DNA of 64,000 bases from Desulfobacterales bacterium (GTDB lineage Bacteria; Desulfobacterota; Desulfobacteria; Desulfobacterales; JAEINQ01). The stretch lies in the NCBI GenBank assembly GCA_016342285.1, contig JAEINQ010000028.1, positions 1 to 64,000 of the forward strand. The letters are read 5' to 3'. The translations under genes were made by a program, and so were the position numbers. Positions 54,811 to 64,000 of the stretch are shown here, piece by piece. The first letter of the stretch is position 1, and each line of letters starts with the position of its first letter. The notes below the pieces were generated by a model that searched no databases, was not told the DNA's origin, and saw only the letters and a list, made by a program, of their open reading frames with translations.

Positions 54811-55069
54811 GATCGTCTCTCTCCCGATAATTGCGTCAATCCCGATTCAACGGGATCTCATTGGGGTTTGCTTCACAGTTGATGGATGTGTAAAAAACCA
54901 AAAGTTATCACAAAGACACAAAGAGCACAAAGTTATAGCGTTTGTCAGAAATACGTTTCGATACCTGTTATTAGGTACGCTTTTCTGGCAACACCATACC
55001 TTCAAAATGGACGACTACAAACGCTATAATTTTTTGGGGTGGCAAATTCAGCTTGTGAGTGCACCAAAC
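54811..55069. other. Intergenic region with inverted repeat
   Basis: TTATAGCGTTTGT (54933-54945) is mirrored by ACAAACGCTATAA (55017-55029). The left part contains AAAGTTATCACAAAGACACA and AAGAGCACAAAG, a decayed copy of the CAAAGAGCACAAAG-type repeat. No gene. Confidence 0.6.
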
Positions 55070-56161
55070 TTACCGTTTTGCGCCATTGCCGACCTCTTGT
55101 TCCATGGCTGCGATCTCTTCGAGCAGGGCGGTGACCATATCCTCCTGGGCCACGGTCCGGACTACCTTCCCCTTTTTAAAAAGAACGCCCCGCCCCTGGC
55201 TGCCGGCCACCCCCACATCGGCCTCCCTGGCTTCGCCGGGGCCGTTGACCGCGCAACCCATAATAGCCACCTTGATGGGCACGGTCTTTTCCGCCAGGGC
55301 CTGCTCCACCGCCTCGGCCACCTCAAAAAGGTCGATGCTGCAACGGCCACAAGTGGGACAGGAGATAATCTCGGGACCCCGCTGACGAATTCCCAGGGCT
55401 CTGAGAATTTCATACCCTGTGCGCACCTCCTCTACCGGATCCCGGGTCAGGGAAACCCTCAGGGTGTCGCCGATCCCCTCGGCCAGAAGCATGCCGATCC
55501 CCAGGGCGCTCTTGACCACACCGGCTATTCGGCCGCCAGCCTCGGTGACGCCGACATGCAGCGGCCGGTCGGTTTTTTCCGAGAGCATCCGATAAGCCGC
55601 CACGGTGCGGGAAACATCAGAGGCCTTAATCGAAACCTTGATGTCGTGAAAATCCATGGCCCGCAACCGTTCGATCTGGCCCAGGGCGCTTTCCACCATG
55701 GCTTCGGCACTGGCCTCGCCATATCGTCGCAACAGGTCCTTTTCCAGCGAGCCGGCGTTGACACCGATGCGGATGGCCAGCCCGAATTCCCGGGCACAGT
55801 CAACGACGGCCCTGACCTTACGGTCGCTTCCGATATTGCCCGGATTGATCCTCAGACCGTCGGCTCCGGCTCTGGCCGCGGCCACGGCCAGTCGGTAGTC
55901 AAAATGGATATCGGCAATCAGGGGGAGCGTTATTTGCGACCGGATGGGTCCCAATGCCTCGGCCGCTTCCATGTCCGGAACGGCCACACGCACAATCTCG
56001 CAACCGGCAGCCGCCAGCCGCTGGATCTGGGCCACAGTGGCCGCCACATCCTGAGTCGACGTATTGGTCATGGACTGGACGGACACGGGCGCATTGCCGC
56101 CCACGGTTACCGACCCGAGCCGGATAGGAACGGTCTTCCTTCGTTGAATCAAAAATGACAT
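55070..56161 (-). CDS. ispG: (E)-4-hydroxy-3-methylbut-2-enyl-diphosphate synthase
   Basis: 363 aa. RRKTVPIRLGSVTVGGNAPV and SVQSMTNTSTQDVAATVAQI begin the TIM-barrel. The C-terminal [4Fe-4S] ligand part contains ISCPTCGRCSIDLF and IMGCAVNGPGEAREADVGVA (Cys and Glu ligands). MEP-pathway isoprenoid synthesis, oxygen-sensitive. Shares its left intergenic region with proS. Confidence 0.97.
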   Translation of the reverse strand: MSFLIQRRKTVPIRLGSVTVGGNAPVSVQSMTNTSTQDVAATVAQIQRLAAAGCEIVRVAVPDMEAAEALGPIRSQITLPLIADIHFDYRLAVAAARAGADGLRINPGNIGSDRKVRAVVDCAREFGLAIRIGVNAGSLEKDLLRRYGEASAEAMVESALGQIERLRAMDFHDIKVSIKASDVSRTVAAYRMLSEKTDRPLHVGVTEAGGRIAGVVKSALGIGMLLAEGIGDTLRVSLTRDPVEEVRTGYEILRALGIRQRGPEIISCPTCGRCSIDLFEVAEAVEQALAEKTVPIKVAIMGCAVNGPGEAREADVGVAGSQGRGVLFKKGKVVRTVAQEDMVTALLEEIAAMEQEVGNGAKR

Positions 56162-56649
56162 AATCCGTCGCCCCTCTTACCGGTTCAGCAAAGCATTCAC
56201 GCCCAAAGGACGCGGCCTTGGATTGCTCCTGGCAGGGGATGGGCTGCCAACCCCGTTTAAGTGTGGCCTCACTCCAAACTTTAGTCACTTGCAGCATTGG
56301 TGTCTCGGCATCGCCAGGTTACTCTGACCACACTCAGAGGATGTGGATTTCGAATTGAACCCGTTGCACCGAAAAGTAAAATACCATGCCATTCGGGTGC
56401 CTGGACGATCCGTCACCATTCCGGGAACCGCAACAGCGAACCTTTCCTCCTAACAAAGAGGCTGATCGAGTACAAGGGAAAAGGCGTCGACCAGGGCCGC
56501 ATGACGATTGTCCCGAACCCGGGATTCGGGTATAAGGATAGGAAAGGCTCGCGTGTTACCATCATTTAAAGAATCCTGGCCCAGAGGACGTGGATTCCAA
56601 CTGTCAATCGAACCCCTTAACCCTAAACCCCGTCTCCAGGAGACACACC
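56162..56649. other. Intergenic region with repeats
   Basis: Holds the GGACGTGGATTCCAACTG motif (56586-56603), a CCCGAA/TTCGGG hairpin (about 56514-56532) and a related ATGTGGATTTCGAATTGAAC piece near 56340. No gene. Confidence 0.5.
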
Positions 56650-57084
56650 ATGTCGGAGCATAGAACCCAAGGTGGCTTTTCCCGCAAGCACGGCCCGGAT
56701 GCCACCGTCGATGCCGGACTCAAAGAAGCCGTGGCCCGGGCGGCCCGAAACGGCCAACTGCCCTGCGCGGTGGCATTTACCGTCGCCAAGGCCCGCGGCT
56801 GCTCCCCTGAAGAGGTCGGCAGGGCAACCGATTTACTCGATCTGCGCCTGACCAAGTGCCAGCTCGGCCTTTTCGGTTACGAACCGAATGCTAAAATCGT
56901 CAAGGCCAAGGAGCCCCTGCCGGACCTTGGCGAGGCCATCAAAAAGGCCAGCCCGGACGGTCGCATCACCTGTGTTGCGGTGTGGGGCATCGCCGACCGG
57001 CTCAACGTGGGAAAACGCACCGTCAGCGGCGCCTGTGAAGCCATGGGTGTGCATATCAAGTCTTGCCAGATAGGAGCGTTCTGA
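56650..57084 (+). CDS. Small protein with two tandem HTH-like units
   Basis: 144 aa from the ATG at 56650 (CAGGAGACACACC). Two homologous units of about 50 residues: first LKEAVARAARNGQLPCAVAF, IAKARG-like helix and TKCQLGLFGY; second LGEAIKKASPDGRITCVAVW, GIADRLNVGKRTVSG and IKSCQIGAF. The repeated pattern C-x-VA, V-x-x-A, then +-x-CQ(L/I)G-x-F suggests an internally duplicated DNA-binding fold. Family not named with confidence. The stop is directly followed by the mltF TTG start, so the two are co-translated. Confidence 0.6.
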   Translation: MSEHRTQGGFSRKHGPDATVDAGLKEAVARAARNGQLPCAVAFTVAKARGCSPEEVGRATDLLDLRLTKCQLGLFGYEPNAKIVKAKEPLPDLGEAIKKASPDGRITCVAVWGIADRLNVGKRTVSGACEAMGVHIKSCQIGAF

Positions 57085-58509
57085 TTGGTCGAAAGTGCTG
57101 ACACACGCACCTCGGCGAGGGCCTGGGCCACTCTCGGCCGCACGGCCCTGGTCTGTGCTTACCTGGCGAGCTGCGTGGCGTTTGTCTTTTTTACCCGCCC
57201 ACGTCCCACAGCCCTGGACCGAATCCGACAGTTCGGGGAACTCACCGTTATCACCCGCAACAACGCCAACTGTTACTACCTGTATCGGGACACCCCCATG
57301 GGGTTCGAATACGATCTGGCCAAGTCCTTTGCCGACCATCTCCAGGTCCGGTTACAGGTCCGTGTGGCCGACAACTGGCAGGCCCTGGTGGAAGAACTCG
57401 CGGCACAACCGGACGCCGTCATCGCCGCCAGCCTGGCCATTACCCCGGCCAGGCGCCAATTGGCCGACTTCAGTGACGGGTACATGGCCATTCGCCAGCA
57501 TATCATCGTCAACCGGAGCAATATGGCCGTGAAACGGGCCGAAGACCTTGCCGGCCGCGAGGTCCACGTGCGACGGGGCTCACCCTACCAGCAACGCCTG
57601 GAGCTGCTTCAAAGCCGGGGCATCGCTGTTAATATCGTTCTCCAAGACGACACCCCCACTGAAGAACTCATCCAAGAAGTCTCCAGCGGGGAAATCGATA
57701 TCACCATCGCCGACAGCCATATCGCCCGGCTCAACCGCCAATACTATCCGCGCGCTGTCCTGGGCCCCCCCATCGGCGAAGAGGTCGATCTGGGCTGGGC
57801 GGTCCATCCCCGGAATCGGACCCTGCTGTCCGAAATCAACCGGTTTTTCAAAACCATTAAACGAAACGGAACCTACGACCGGATTTACAACCGATACTAT
57901 GCCAATATCGATTCCTTTGACTACGTGGACCTGCGCATTTTCCACCGCCGGGTGCGCACCCGGCTGCCCCGGTACCGGCCGGTCATTGAAACGGCCGCTC
58001 AGGAAAACGGATTCGACTGGCGTCTGATCGCCGCTCAGATCTACCAGGAATCCCACTTCAACCCCCGGGCAGAGAGCCATGCCGGCGCCTTTGGCCTCAT
58101 GCAGCTCACGGCCAGAACGGCCCGCAGCCTCGGCGTAAAAGACCCCTTTGACCCGACCGGAAACATACGGGCCGGCATCCGCCATCTCAAGGCCCTCCAT
58201 GATCGATTCGACCAGGTTCCGGTCCGGGATCGCATGACCATCGCCCTGGCGGCCTACAATGTCGGTCAGGGCCACATTCATGATGCCCGCCGCCTAGCAA
58301 AGCGACTGGGCCTCGACCCCAACCGATGGACTTCATTGACCCAAACCCTTCCCATGCTCAGGCAGCCCAAATACTACAAGGAAGCCCGATACGGCTACTG
58401 CCGGGGCACCGAACCGGTCATCTATGTCCGGAAAATCGCTCTTTACTACGATATCCTTAAACACAAGAGCCTGGCGGAAAACCATGCCGCCCCGTTTGTG
58501 GCCCCTTAA
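57085..58509 (+). CDS. mltF: Membrane-bound lytic murein transglycosylase F
   Basis: 474 aa from TTG at 57085; GGAG lies 9-13 bp upstream. N-terminal hydrophobic anchor (TALVCAYLASCVAFVFF). Residues about 50-270 are a solute-binding-protein-like domain (LTVITRNNANCYYLYRDTPM). The C-terminal SLT domain (about 295-460) shows AAQIYQESHFNPRAES (catalytic Glu), GAFGLMQLTARTA and ALAAYNVGQGHI. Peptidoglycan recycling and cell-wall remodelling. The coupling to the small HTH-like gene is unusual. Confidence 0.92.
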   Translation: MVESADTRTSARAWATLGRTALVCAYLASCVAFVFFTRPRPTALDRIRQFGELTVITRNNANCYYLYRDTPMGFEYDLAKSFADHLQVRLQVRVADNWQALVEELAAQPDAVIAASLAITPARRQLADFSDGYMAIRQHIIVNRSNMAVKRAEDLAGREVHVRRGSPYQQRLELLQSRGIAVNIVLQDDTPTEELIQEVSSGEIDITIADSHIARLNRQYYPRAVLGPPIGEEVDLGWAVHPRNRTLLSEINRFFKTIKRNGTYDRIYNRYYANIDSFDYVDLRIFHRRVRTRLPRYRPVIETAAQENGFDWRLIAAQIYQESHFNPRAESHAGAFGLMQLTARTARSLGVKDPFDPTGNIRAGIRHLKALHDRFDQVPVRDRMTIALAAYNVGQGHIHDARRLAKRLGLDPNRWTSLTQTLPMLRQPKYYKEARYGYCRGTEPVIYVRKIALYYDILKHKSLAENHAAPFVAP

Positions 58510-58673
58510 AAGTCGCCCCTCTGTTGTAAGGGGAAATTCCGGCTTACAGGGATTGTCAAAATGCTGTTCCTTTTTTGCCACGGAGCGACCATTGTGGCAT
58601 AGGCGGAACCCAATCCAACGGTTTCGACGATGATGATCGCAGGCAGGGAAAGGATATTTCGCGGGGAAAACAG

Positions 58674-58710
58674 ACGGCCCTGAAGGGTTGGATTCCCCCT
58701 TCAGGGCCGT
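58674..58710 (-). terminator. Terminator hairpin between mltF and the MBL gene
   Basis: Perfect 14-bp stem ACGGCCCTGAAGGG / CCCTTCAGGGCCGT around a 9-base loop. On the minus strand it is followed by TCTGTTTTCC, a moderate T tract. It lies 34 bp after the stop of the minus-strand MBL gene and may serve both directions. Confidence 0.8.
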
Positions 58711-58743
58711 GTATGAAGTGTGGATTCCTGCTGTGTATTGAAA

Positions 58744-59373
58744 CTATTTGATACCGGCAAAGGGGTTGGTCCGCTTTTCCTGTCCGATGGTGGTGGGCCC
58801 CATGTGGCCCGGATGGACCTGAATCTCGTCTCCCAGCGGAAAGAGGCGGGTGCGAATGCTGTCGATGAGGGTGTCGTAATCGCCACCGGGAAGATCGGTG
58901 CGGCCGATGGAGCCCTGGAACAGGGTATCGCCGACAAAGACATGGCCGTCGGCAAGAAAGGCCACCCCGCCGGGCGAATGTCCCGGGGTGTGAATGACGG
59001 TCAGTTCGATCTCACCGAAAACCAGCCGTTGGCCGTCTTCCAGCATGGCATCCGGCGGCGGGGAATTTTCCGCCCGAAGCCCGAACATGCTGGCCGATGT
59101 CGCCAGTTGGTCAAGCATGGGAGCATCCAGCCGATGAATCATGAGCCGGGCATCGGCAGCGGCCGCCTTCATGCCCCGGTTGCCCCCCACATGGTCAAAG
59201 TGACCGTGGGTGTTGAGAATGTATTTTAACTTGAGACCGGATTCGGTCAGAATGGCCAGAATCTGATCGGCATCGTCACCGGGGTCGATCACGGCCGCCT
59301 CCAGGGTCTTGTCGCATCCCAGGATATAGCAGTTGGCCATAATGGGTCCGACGGGCAGGGATTTGATGATCAC
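58744..59373 (-). CDS. MBL-fold metallo-hydrolase (glyoxalase II-like)
   Basis: 209 aa. Metal motif NTHGHFDHVGG, then VIHTPGHSPGGVAFLADGHV and VGDTLFQGSIGRTDLPGGDY, typical of the YcbL/GloB-like hydroxyacylglutathione-hydrolase-type proteins. No C-terminal HAGH extension, so it is the short class. Probable thioester or persulfide-type hydrolase. Confidence 0.9.
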   Translation of the reverse strand: MIIKSLPVGPIMANCYILGCDKTLEAAVIDPGDDADQILAILTESGLKLKYILNTHGHFDHVGGNRGMKAAAADARLMIHRLDAPMLDQLATSASMFGLRAENSPPPDAMLEDGQRLVFGEIELTVIHTPGHSPGGVAFLADGHVFVGDTLFQGSIGRTDLPGGDYDTLIDSIRTRLFPLGDEIQVHPGHMGPTTIGQEKRTNPFAGIK

Positions 59374-59510
59374 GCAGTCCTCCTTGTCTCCGATGTATCC
59401 TTACACAGGCAAGTCAATATTGATGGCCAAGTATAAGTTTAAACTTACCACTGTGGTTTCAATGACTTTCCAGGACAGTCAATAATAACCGCCCAGTGGG
59501 TTTCGGTGCA

Positions 59511-60092
59511 TCACGGGCTGTTCGGCGTGCCAAGCTTTCGGCGACGGACAACCCCCCCCTTTTTTTCACCCACAGGCAATAGGGGTGCCGGCCGTGGCGG
59601 CTTGTCCGTTTTGTCATCATCGGCAGCCAATTCGATCCCATCAGGGACCTCCGGCTCGGGGATAACCGCATCAATACGGACCTCCTGCCGGCCCACCGCC
59701 GAATGGATGCTGTCGAGAATGCCGTTAATGAAGGCCCCCGACTCCTCGGTGCCGAAACGCTTGCCAATGTCAATGGCCTCGTTGATGCTGACCTTGACCG
59801 GAATGTCTTCACAGCAGAGCATTTCAAACACAGCAATGCGCAAGATGTTGCGGTCGACCCCGGACATGCGGCTGACCTTCCAGTTGCTCGAAAACCGCTC
59901 GATCACGGCATCAATTTCGGACCGGACGTGAACCACGCCGCTGACCAGCTTGAGGAACAGCGGCATGGATTTGCCCGAAGGTGGATGGGTGCGGCAAAAG
60001 AGGGGAAGGCACTCTCCGAGGCTCTCCTGGCGCACATCCATGTAAAAGAGCGCCTGCATGGCAAGCTCTCTGGCCCTGCGTCGGGTTCCCAT
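59511..60092 (-). CDS. nusB: Transcription antitermination factor NusB
   Basis: 193 aa from the ATG at 60092 (TGATG with the ribH stop). Core: RRRARELAMQALFYMDVRQE, NWKVSRMSGVDRNILRIAVF, EMLCCEDIPVKVSINEAIDI and GTEESGAFINGILDSI. The core ends near residue 145; a roughly 50-residue charged Pro-rich tail (PEPEVPDGIELAADDDKTDK ... RRRKLGTPNSP) is extra. Coupled to ribH as in many bacteria. Confidence 0.93.
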   Translation of the reverse strand: MGTRRRARELAMQALFYMDVRQESLGECLPLFCRTHPPSGKSMPLFLKLVSGVVHVRSEIDAVIERFSSNWKVSRMSGVDRNILRIAVFEMLCCEDIPVKVSINEAIDIGKRFGTEESGAFINGILDSIHSAVGRQEVRIDAVIPEPEVPDGIELAADDDKTDKPPRPAPLLPVGEKKGGVVRRRKLGTPNSP

Positions 60093-60568
60093 CAGGCCTG
60101 CCGATCCATGACATCGACCAGGTTGGCCATTTCGAGGGCGGCCATGGCCGCGCTCCATCCTTTGTTGCCGGCCTTGGTGCCGGCTCGCTCAATGGCCTGC
60201 TCAATGGTGTCGGTGGTGATGACGCCGAAAATAACCGGCACTTGCGAGTCCATAGAGACCTGGGCGACGCCTTTGGACACTTCGGCACAGACATAGTCGT
60301 AATGGGACGTCGAGCCCCGGATCACGGCGCCGAGGCAGATAATGGCGTCGTAGCGACCGGCAGCGGCGGCCTTTTTGGCGATCAGCGGAATCTCAAAGGC
60401 ACCGGGCACCTTCATGATGTCGATATCGTCGACTTCCACGCCGGTGCGGACCAGGGCGTCCACGGCGCCGCTGACCAGTTTCTCCGTGATGAAATCGTTA
60501 AAACGACTGACCACCAGGGCAAATTTCTTGCCCTGCCCCAGCAGTTTTCCCTCAATGACGTTCGGCAT
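60092..60568 (-). CDS. ribH: 6,7-dimethyl-8-ribityllumazine synthase
   Basis: 158 aa. [60 protein letters not shown] and [20 protein letters not shown]. Active-site Arg/His of the lumazine synthase fold present. Riboflavin pathway. Confidence 0.97.
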   Translation of the reverse strand: MPNVIEGKLLGQGKKFALVVSRFNDFITEKLVSGAVDALVRTGVEVDDIDIMKVPGAFEIPLIAKKAAAAGRYDAIICLGAVIRGSTSHYDYVCAEVSKGVAQVSMDSQVPVIFGVITTDTIEQAIERAGTKAGNKGWSAAMAALEMANLVDVMDRQA

Positions 60569-60681
60569 GAATTCTCCTTTTTTTCAGGGCAATCCGTCGC
60601 AGGATCGCTTTCGGGAATGGGCGGATACGCTTCCACAAGGCTGCGGCAACAGCGGCGCCATGGCGACCACTCGGGGCCGTG

Positions 60682-61914
60682 TCAGGATTTTGCCCCTGGC
60701 GACGGGCATTCCATTTTCAGCATGTGACCCATTTTTAGTTTCTTGCAGGCCAGATACCCCTGATTGTGCTTGTTGGACGGCACTTCCATGGTTATCTGTT
60801 CGACCATGCTCAGGCCATACCCTTCCAGACCGACCATTTTCTTGGGATTATTGGTCAGCAGGCGCATCTTTCGGACGCCGAGATGCCTCAAAATCTGAGC
60901 CCCGATGCCATAGTCGCGCAGGTCGTCCTTGAATCCAAGCTCGAGGTTGGCCTCCACCGTGTCCAGGCCGTGTTTTTGTTGCAGTTCATAAGCCCGCAGC
61001 TTATTGACCAGACCGATACCGCGCCCTTCCTGCCTCAGGTAAAGAATGACCCCGGCGCCTTCGCAGGCGACCATCTCCATTGCCTTGTGCAACTGCTCGC
61101 CACAATCGCACCGCAGGGACCCGAAGATATCGCCGGTCATGCACTCGGAATGAACCCGAACCAGAATCGGCACTTCGGGATCGATCTCGCCCTTGACCAA
61201 GGCGATATGGGTCATCTGGTCCACATCGTTTTCATAGGCGATGATGCGGAAGTCCCCCCCATATTCAGTGGGAATGACGGTCTCGGCGGCAATGCGGACA
61301 AAGGACTCCGTTCGCAGGCGGTATTCGACCAGGTCGGCAATGGTACAGATGCCGATGCCGTGGGTTTCGCTGAAGGTCTCCAGGGTCGGCATACGGGCCA
61401 TGGTGCCGTCGTCGTCCATGATCTCGCAGATCACCCCCGCCGGCGTCAGGCCGGCCATGCGGGCCAGATCCACCGATCCTTCGGTCTGCCCGACGCGAAC
61501 CGTCACCCCCCCCTGGCGGGCCCTTAAGGGAAAAATATGGCCCGGCCGGACCAGATCGCTCGATTTTGCATGGGGCGCCACGGCGGTCAAAATGGTGGTG
61601 GCGCGGTCAGCCGCGGAAATACCGGTGGTCACGCCGCACTTGGCCTCGATGGAAACGGTAAACCCGGTCTCAAAGGGAGAGGTGTTGTTGTCCACCATCA
61701 TGGGCAGTCCCAGCTGGTCGACCTTTTCGCTGGTCAGGGAAAGGCAGATCAGTCCACGGCCGAATCTGGCCATAAAATTGATGGCTTCCGGGGTCACCTT
61801 TTCGGCCGCCATGGTCAGGTCACCCTCGTTTTCCCGGTCCTCGTCATCGACCAGAATGACCATCTTGCCGGCACGGATGTCTGCGATGGCCTCTTCAATG
61901 GTAATTTTCGGCAT
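60682..61914 (-). CDS. ribBA: Bifunctional DHBP synthase / GTP cyclohydrolase II
   Basis: 410 aa. N-terminal DHBP synthase: [20 protein letters not shown] and [36 protein letters not shown]-terminal GTP cyclohydrolase [22 protein letters not shown] (zinc Cys) and [20 protein letters not shown]. The GCHII domain continues to about residue 400. First committed steps of riboflavin synthesis. 113 bp upstream of ribH. Confidence 0.97.
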   Translation of the reverse strand: MPKITIEEAIADIRAGKMVILVDDEDRENEGDLTMAAEKVTPEAINFMARFGRGLICLSLTSEKVDQLGLPMMVDNNTSPFETGFTVSIEAKCGVTTGISAADRATTILTAVAPHAKSSDLVRPGHIFPLRARQGGVTVRVGQTEGSVDLARMAGLTPAGVICEIMDDDGTMARMPTLETFSETHGIGICTIADLVEYRLRTESFVRIAAETVIPTEYGGDFRIIAYENDVDQMTHIALVKGEIDPEVPILVRVHSECMTGDIFGSLRCDCGEQLHKAMEMVACEGAGVILYLRQEGRGIGLVNKLRAYELQQKHGLDTVEANLELGFKDDLRDYGIGAQILRHLGVRKMRLLTNNPKKMVGLEGYGLSMVEQITMEVPSNKHNQGYLACKKLKMGHMLKMECPSPGAKS

Positions 61915-61952
61915 AGCGTTTGTGATTCTCCTGTCTTTTCATTCAAATAGTT

Positions 61953-62615
61953 TCAAATAAAACCGGACCGATGAAGCAATCCCAGGTCGACACCGTCTTT
62001 TTTCTGTTCCGTGTTGCCACCGGAACGCCCGAGGGCAATGAAACGTTCCACGTATTTCCCCAGCATATCGGTCTCGATGTTGACCGATCCGCCGATCGGC
62101 TTGAAGCCGATGGTGGTCAGTTTGGCCGTATGGGGAATGATGCTCACCTGAAAACTGTGGCGGTCACATTGGTTGATGGTCAGACTGGTGCCGTCCACGG
62201 CCACCGATCCCTTGGGGATCATATAGCGGGCCAGGGACTCGGGTACCTCGACAGTGACAATCAAGGCATTGGCCTGGGGACTGCGGCCCGTCAGACGACC
62301 CAACCCGTCGATATGTCCGGATACCAGATGTCCGTCGATGCGGTCGGCAAGCCGCAAGGCCCGCTCCAGATTGACGCGCTCGCCAACCCGAACGTTGCCG
62401 AAGGTTGTTTTGGCAACGGTCTCGGGGGAGACATCGGCATCAAAGCGACGTCCGTCCAGACTCACGGCTGTCAGGCAGGCACCGTTGACGGCGATGCTGT
62501 CGCCGATGCGGGTTCCGTCCAGGACAAAATCGGCGGCAATGCCTATGCGGCATCCATCGCCCGCCGGCCTGACCTGAACGACGGTTCCCAGTCCCTCTAT
62601 GATTCCGGTGAACAT
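61953..62615 (-). CDS. ribE: Riboflavin synthase alpha subunit
   Basis: 220 aa. [20 protein letters not shown] opens the first lumazine-binding domain; [15 protein letters not shown] and the second domain [38 protein letters not shown] follow. The internal duplication of this family is visible. Makes riboflavin from lumazine. Confidence 0.97.
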   Translation of the reverse strand: MFTGIIEGLGTVVQVRPAGDGCRIGIAADFVLDGTRIGDSIAVNGACLTAVSLDGRRFDADVSPETVAKTTFGNVRVGERVNLERALRLADRIDGHLVSGHIDGLGRLTGRSPQANALIVTVEVPESLARYMIPKGSVAVDGTSLTINQCDRHSFQVSIIPHTAKLTTIGFKPIGGSVNIETDMLGKYVERFIALGRSGGNTEQKKDGVDLGLLHRSGFI

Positions 62616-62695
62616 AGTTTGGCAGGCTGAAGGTGAAAGGCTGAAGGCTAAAGGTCAACGGATCGATCCGCCCTTCCAGCTTCAGTCTTCAGTCT

Positions 62696-63808
62696 TCAGT
62701 CTTCCTCCTGGTTTTGATTCAAATACCCCTCAATAAGGATATCGTCCCCCAAGCGCTCCACCCGGGTGTGGCGGAGCTGAAGGCAGTCGGACATGAGCCC
62801 GGCGCCCGGTCCCCGGCAAACGGGCACGCCATCGTCACCACCAAGAATCTTGGGCGCATAAAAAAAAGAGACCTTGTCCGCCACACCGGCAGCCAAGGCC
62901 GAAGCGATGACCCGGCTTCCGCCTTCGATGAGCACGCTGGTAATCCCAGCCTCTGCCAGCAACGGCATCAGCGCCTTAACGTTGATTCGGCCATGGCTGA
63001 CCGGGGCGGTGAGCACCCTGGCCCCGCTCTTTTGGATCAGGCGCCGTTTGTCGGCCGATGCCTGATCACCACAAAAAATAAGCGTTTCGGCGGAAGAGTC
63101 AAGCCGAAGCACCCTGGCATTTTCCGGTATGGAAAGCCGGGTATCCAGGATTACACGCACCGGATCCCGGCCCTTGATGTCCGGCAGTCGGGTGGTCAGG
63201 CTCGGATCGTCGCTGATGACCGTCCCCACGCCGACCAGAATGGCGTCCAGGGCGTGGCGCATGCGATGAACACGGCGGCGTGCGGCCTCGCCGGTCACCC
63301 ACCGCGAGTCACCGGTCCGGGTGGCGATGCGACCGTCCAGGGTCGCCGCGCACTTGACCACCACAAAGGGCAAGCCGCTGGTGATGTACTTGACGAAAAC
63401 CTCGTTGAGACGACGGGCACGCGCCTCACAGACCCCCCTGACCACGGAAACCCCCTGGGAGACCAGAAATTCCCCACCGCCGCCGCGAACGCCGGGGTTG
63501 GGGTCTTCCATGGCCATCACTACCCGATTGATGCCGCTGGCCAGGATCTTTTCGGTGCAAGGGGGCGTTCTGCCGGTATGGTTGCACGGCTCCAGGGTGA
63601 CATAAAGGGTGGCCCCTTGGGCCTTGGGACCGGCATCATCGATGGCATGCACTTCGGCGTGGGGGGTTCCGGCAGCCTGGTGATATCCCCGGCCTACCAC
63701 CTCCCCCCTGTTGACCACCACGGCGCCCACCATGGGATTGGGCGAGGTAAAACCACGGCCCTTTTCCGCCAGGTCCAGGGCCATCTGCATAAAAGAGTTG
63801 TCATCCAT
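62696..63808 (-). CDS. ribD: Bifunctional deaminase/reductase RibD
   Basis: 370 aa. Deaminase zinc motif TPHAEVHAIDDAG with LEPCNHTGRTPPCTEKILAS. Reductase half from about residue 150: LPFVVVKCAATLDGRIATRT, GDSRWVTGEAARRRVHRMRH, DPVRVILDTRLSIPE and LIEGGSRVIASALAAG. Upstream distance to nrdR is 105 bp; no FMN riboswitch is seen in that gap. Confidence 0.97.
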   Translation of the reverse strand: MDDNSFMQMALDLAEKGRGFTSPNPMVGAVVVNRGEVVGRGYHQAAGTPHAEVHAIDDAGPKAQGATLYVTLEPCNHTGRTPPCTEKILASGINRVVMAMEDPNPGVRGGGGEFLVSQGVSVVRGVCEARARRLNEVFVKYITSGLPFVVVKCAATLDGRIATRTGDSRWVTGEAARRRVHRMRHALDAILVGVGTVISDDPSLTTRLPDIKGRDPVRVILDTRLSIPENARVLRLDSSAETLIFCGDQASADKRRLIQKSGARVLTAPVSHGRINVKALMPLLAEAGITSVLIEGGSRVIASALAAGVADKVSFFYAPKILGGDDGVPVCRGPGAGLMSDCLQLRHTRVERLGDDILIEGYLNQNQEED

Positions 63809-63913
63809 GGAATATCTGCGGGTCTATCACTGCAAAGTGAACCATCTCGAAAAACGCCTATGGGGCAAATTTGGACTTCTTGCGAGCCTATCGAGATTTT
63901 GATTCCCGAAAAA

Positions 63914-64000
63914 TCAGCTACCGCTGGAATTGCTCAGCAACGTCTTTAATTCCGATACAAAATCGTTGACATCCTTGAACTCCCGGTAGACCGAGGCAAA
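63914..64000 (-). CDS. nrdR: Transcriptional repressor NrdR, C-terminal end (partial)
   Basis: Only the last 28 codons are inside the window: FASVYREFKDVNDFVSELKT then LLSNSSGS and stop. This is the conserved NrdR C-terminus. The N-terminal zinc ribbon and ATP-cone lie beyond the edge. NrdR-ribD order is common in bacteria. Confidence 0.85.
   Translation of the reverse strand, partial: FASVYREFKDVNDFVSELKTLLSNSSGS

Noticed and set aside
54785..56158. 457-codon + frame
   Set aside because: Antisense to ispG and the proS leader. Not a gene.
63809..63913. Possible FMN riboswitch before ribD
   Set aside because: The gap to nrdR is only about 105 bp and shows none of the conserved RFN hallmark segments.
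1..64000. tRNA or rRNA genes
   Set aside because: No cloverleaf or rRNA-like segment could be recognised by eye; a covariance scan would be needed to exclude them completely.

Overview
The window looks like a chromosomal segment of a GC-rich, anaerobic, Desulfosarcina/Desulfobacterales-like deltaproteobacterium. This rests on the gene families (HypD-type glycyl radical enzyme, NorQ/NorD-like ATPase and VWA pair, archaeal-type ProS, TraB, LivGJHMF) and on the accessory DNA. It is an inference, since no rRNA marker is present. A GC-rich core is interrupted by AT-richer islands.

1-3.5 kb: AT-rich cargo on the + strand (an HsdR-N-like nuclease with a RAMA-like domain, a secreted anchored protein, a PIN-like protein) followed by an attC-like site. 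4.7-7.9 kb: a glycyl radical enzyme close to trans-4-hydroxyproline dehydratase (HypD) and its activase. 7.9-9.5 kb: non-coding DNA with two copies of a palindrome-bounded repeat and a five-unit tandem repeat.

9.5-16.7 kb is the most notable part: a small two-TM coiled-coil protein, then a tightly coupled operon. The operon encodes a GASH-type helical protein, two divergent double-GTPase-type GTPases, a large GAP1-type protein, and a nucleoside phosphorylase/nucleosidase with a C-terminal EAD1-like adaptor. This has the architecture of a GTPase-controlled biological conflict (probable anti-phage) system whose effector would degrade nucleosides. 17.6-28 kb is a junkyard of mobile and defence remnants: a truncated HU gene, an OmpA-like protein, a HigA-type HTH fused to a dCTP-deaminase/dUTPase-like fold lacking catalytic residues, an IS110 transposase with a structured leader, Phd/VapC and RHH/RelE toxin-antitoxin modules, broken VapC and Phd copies and a roughly 100-bp dispersed repeat. 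SelO and a DUF364 protein lie within it.

28-35 kb: a GntR-livGJHMF branched-chain amino-acid (or related) transporter operon with a clear terminator, then fluC-DUF190. 35-44 kb: a TPR lipoprotein, a NorD/NorQ-like pair, TraB, a decayed type I restriction hsdR gene coupled to a four-helix-bundle protein carrying SDRTDP repeats, and a radical SAM protein. 44.8-49.2 kb: sugar-nucleotide genes (manC, rfbB, rfbD) coupled to purN. 49.4-64 kb: housekeeping genes trxA, bamD, rpmB, relA/spoT, proS, ispG, a duplicated-domain small protein, mltF, an MBL hydrolase, and a riboflavin/transcription operon read leftwards (nrdR end, ribD, ribE, ribBA, ribH, nusB). No tRNA, rRNA or CRISPR array was recognised.
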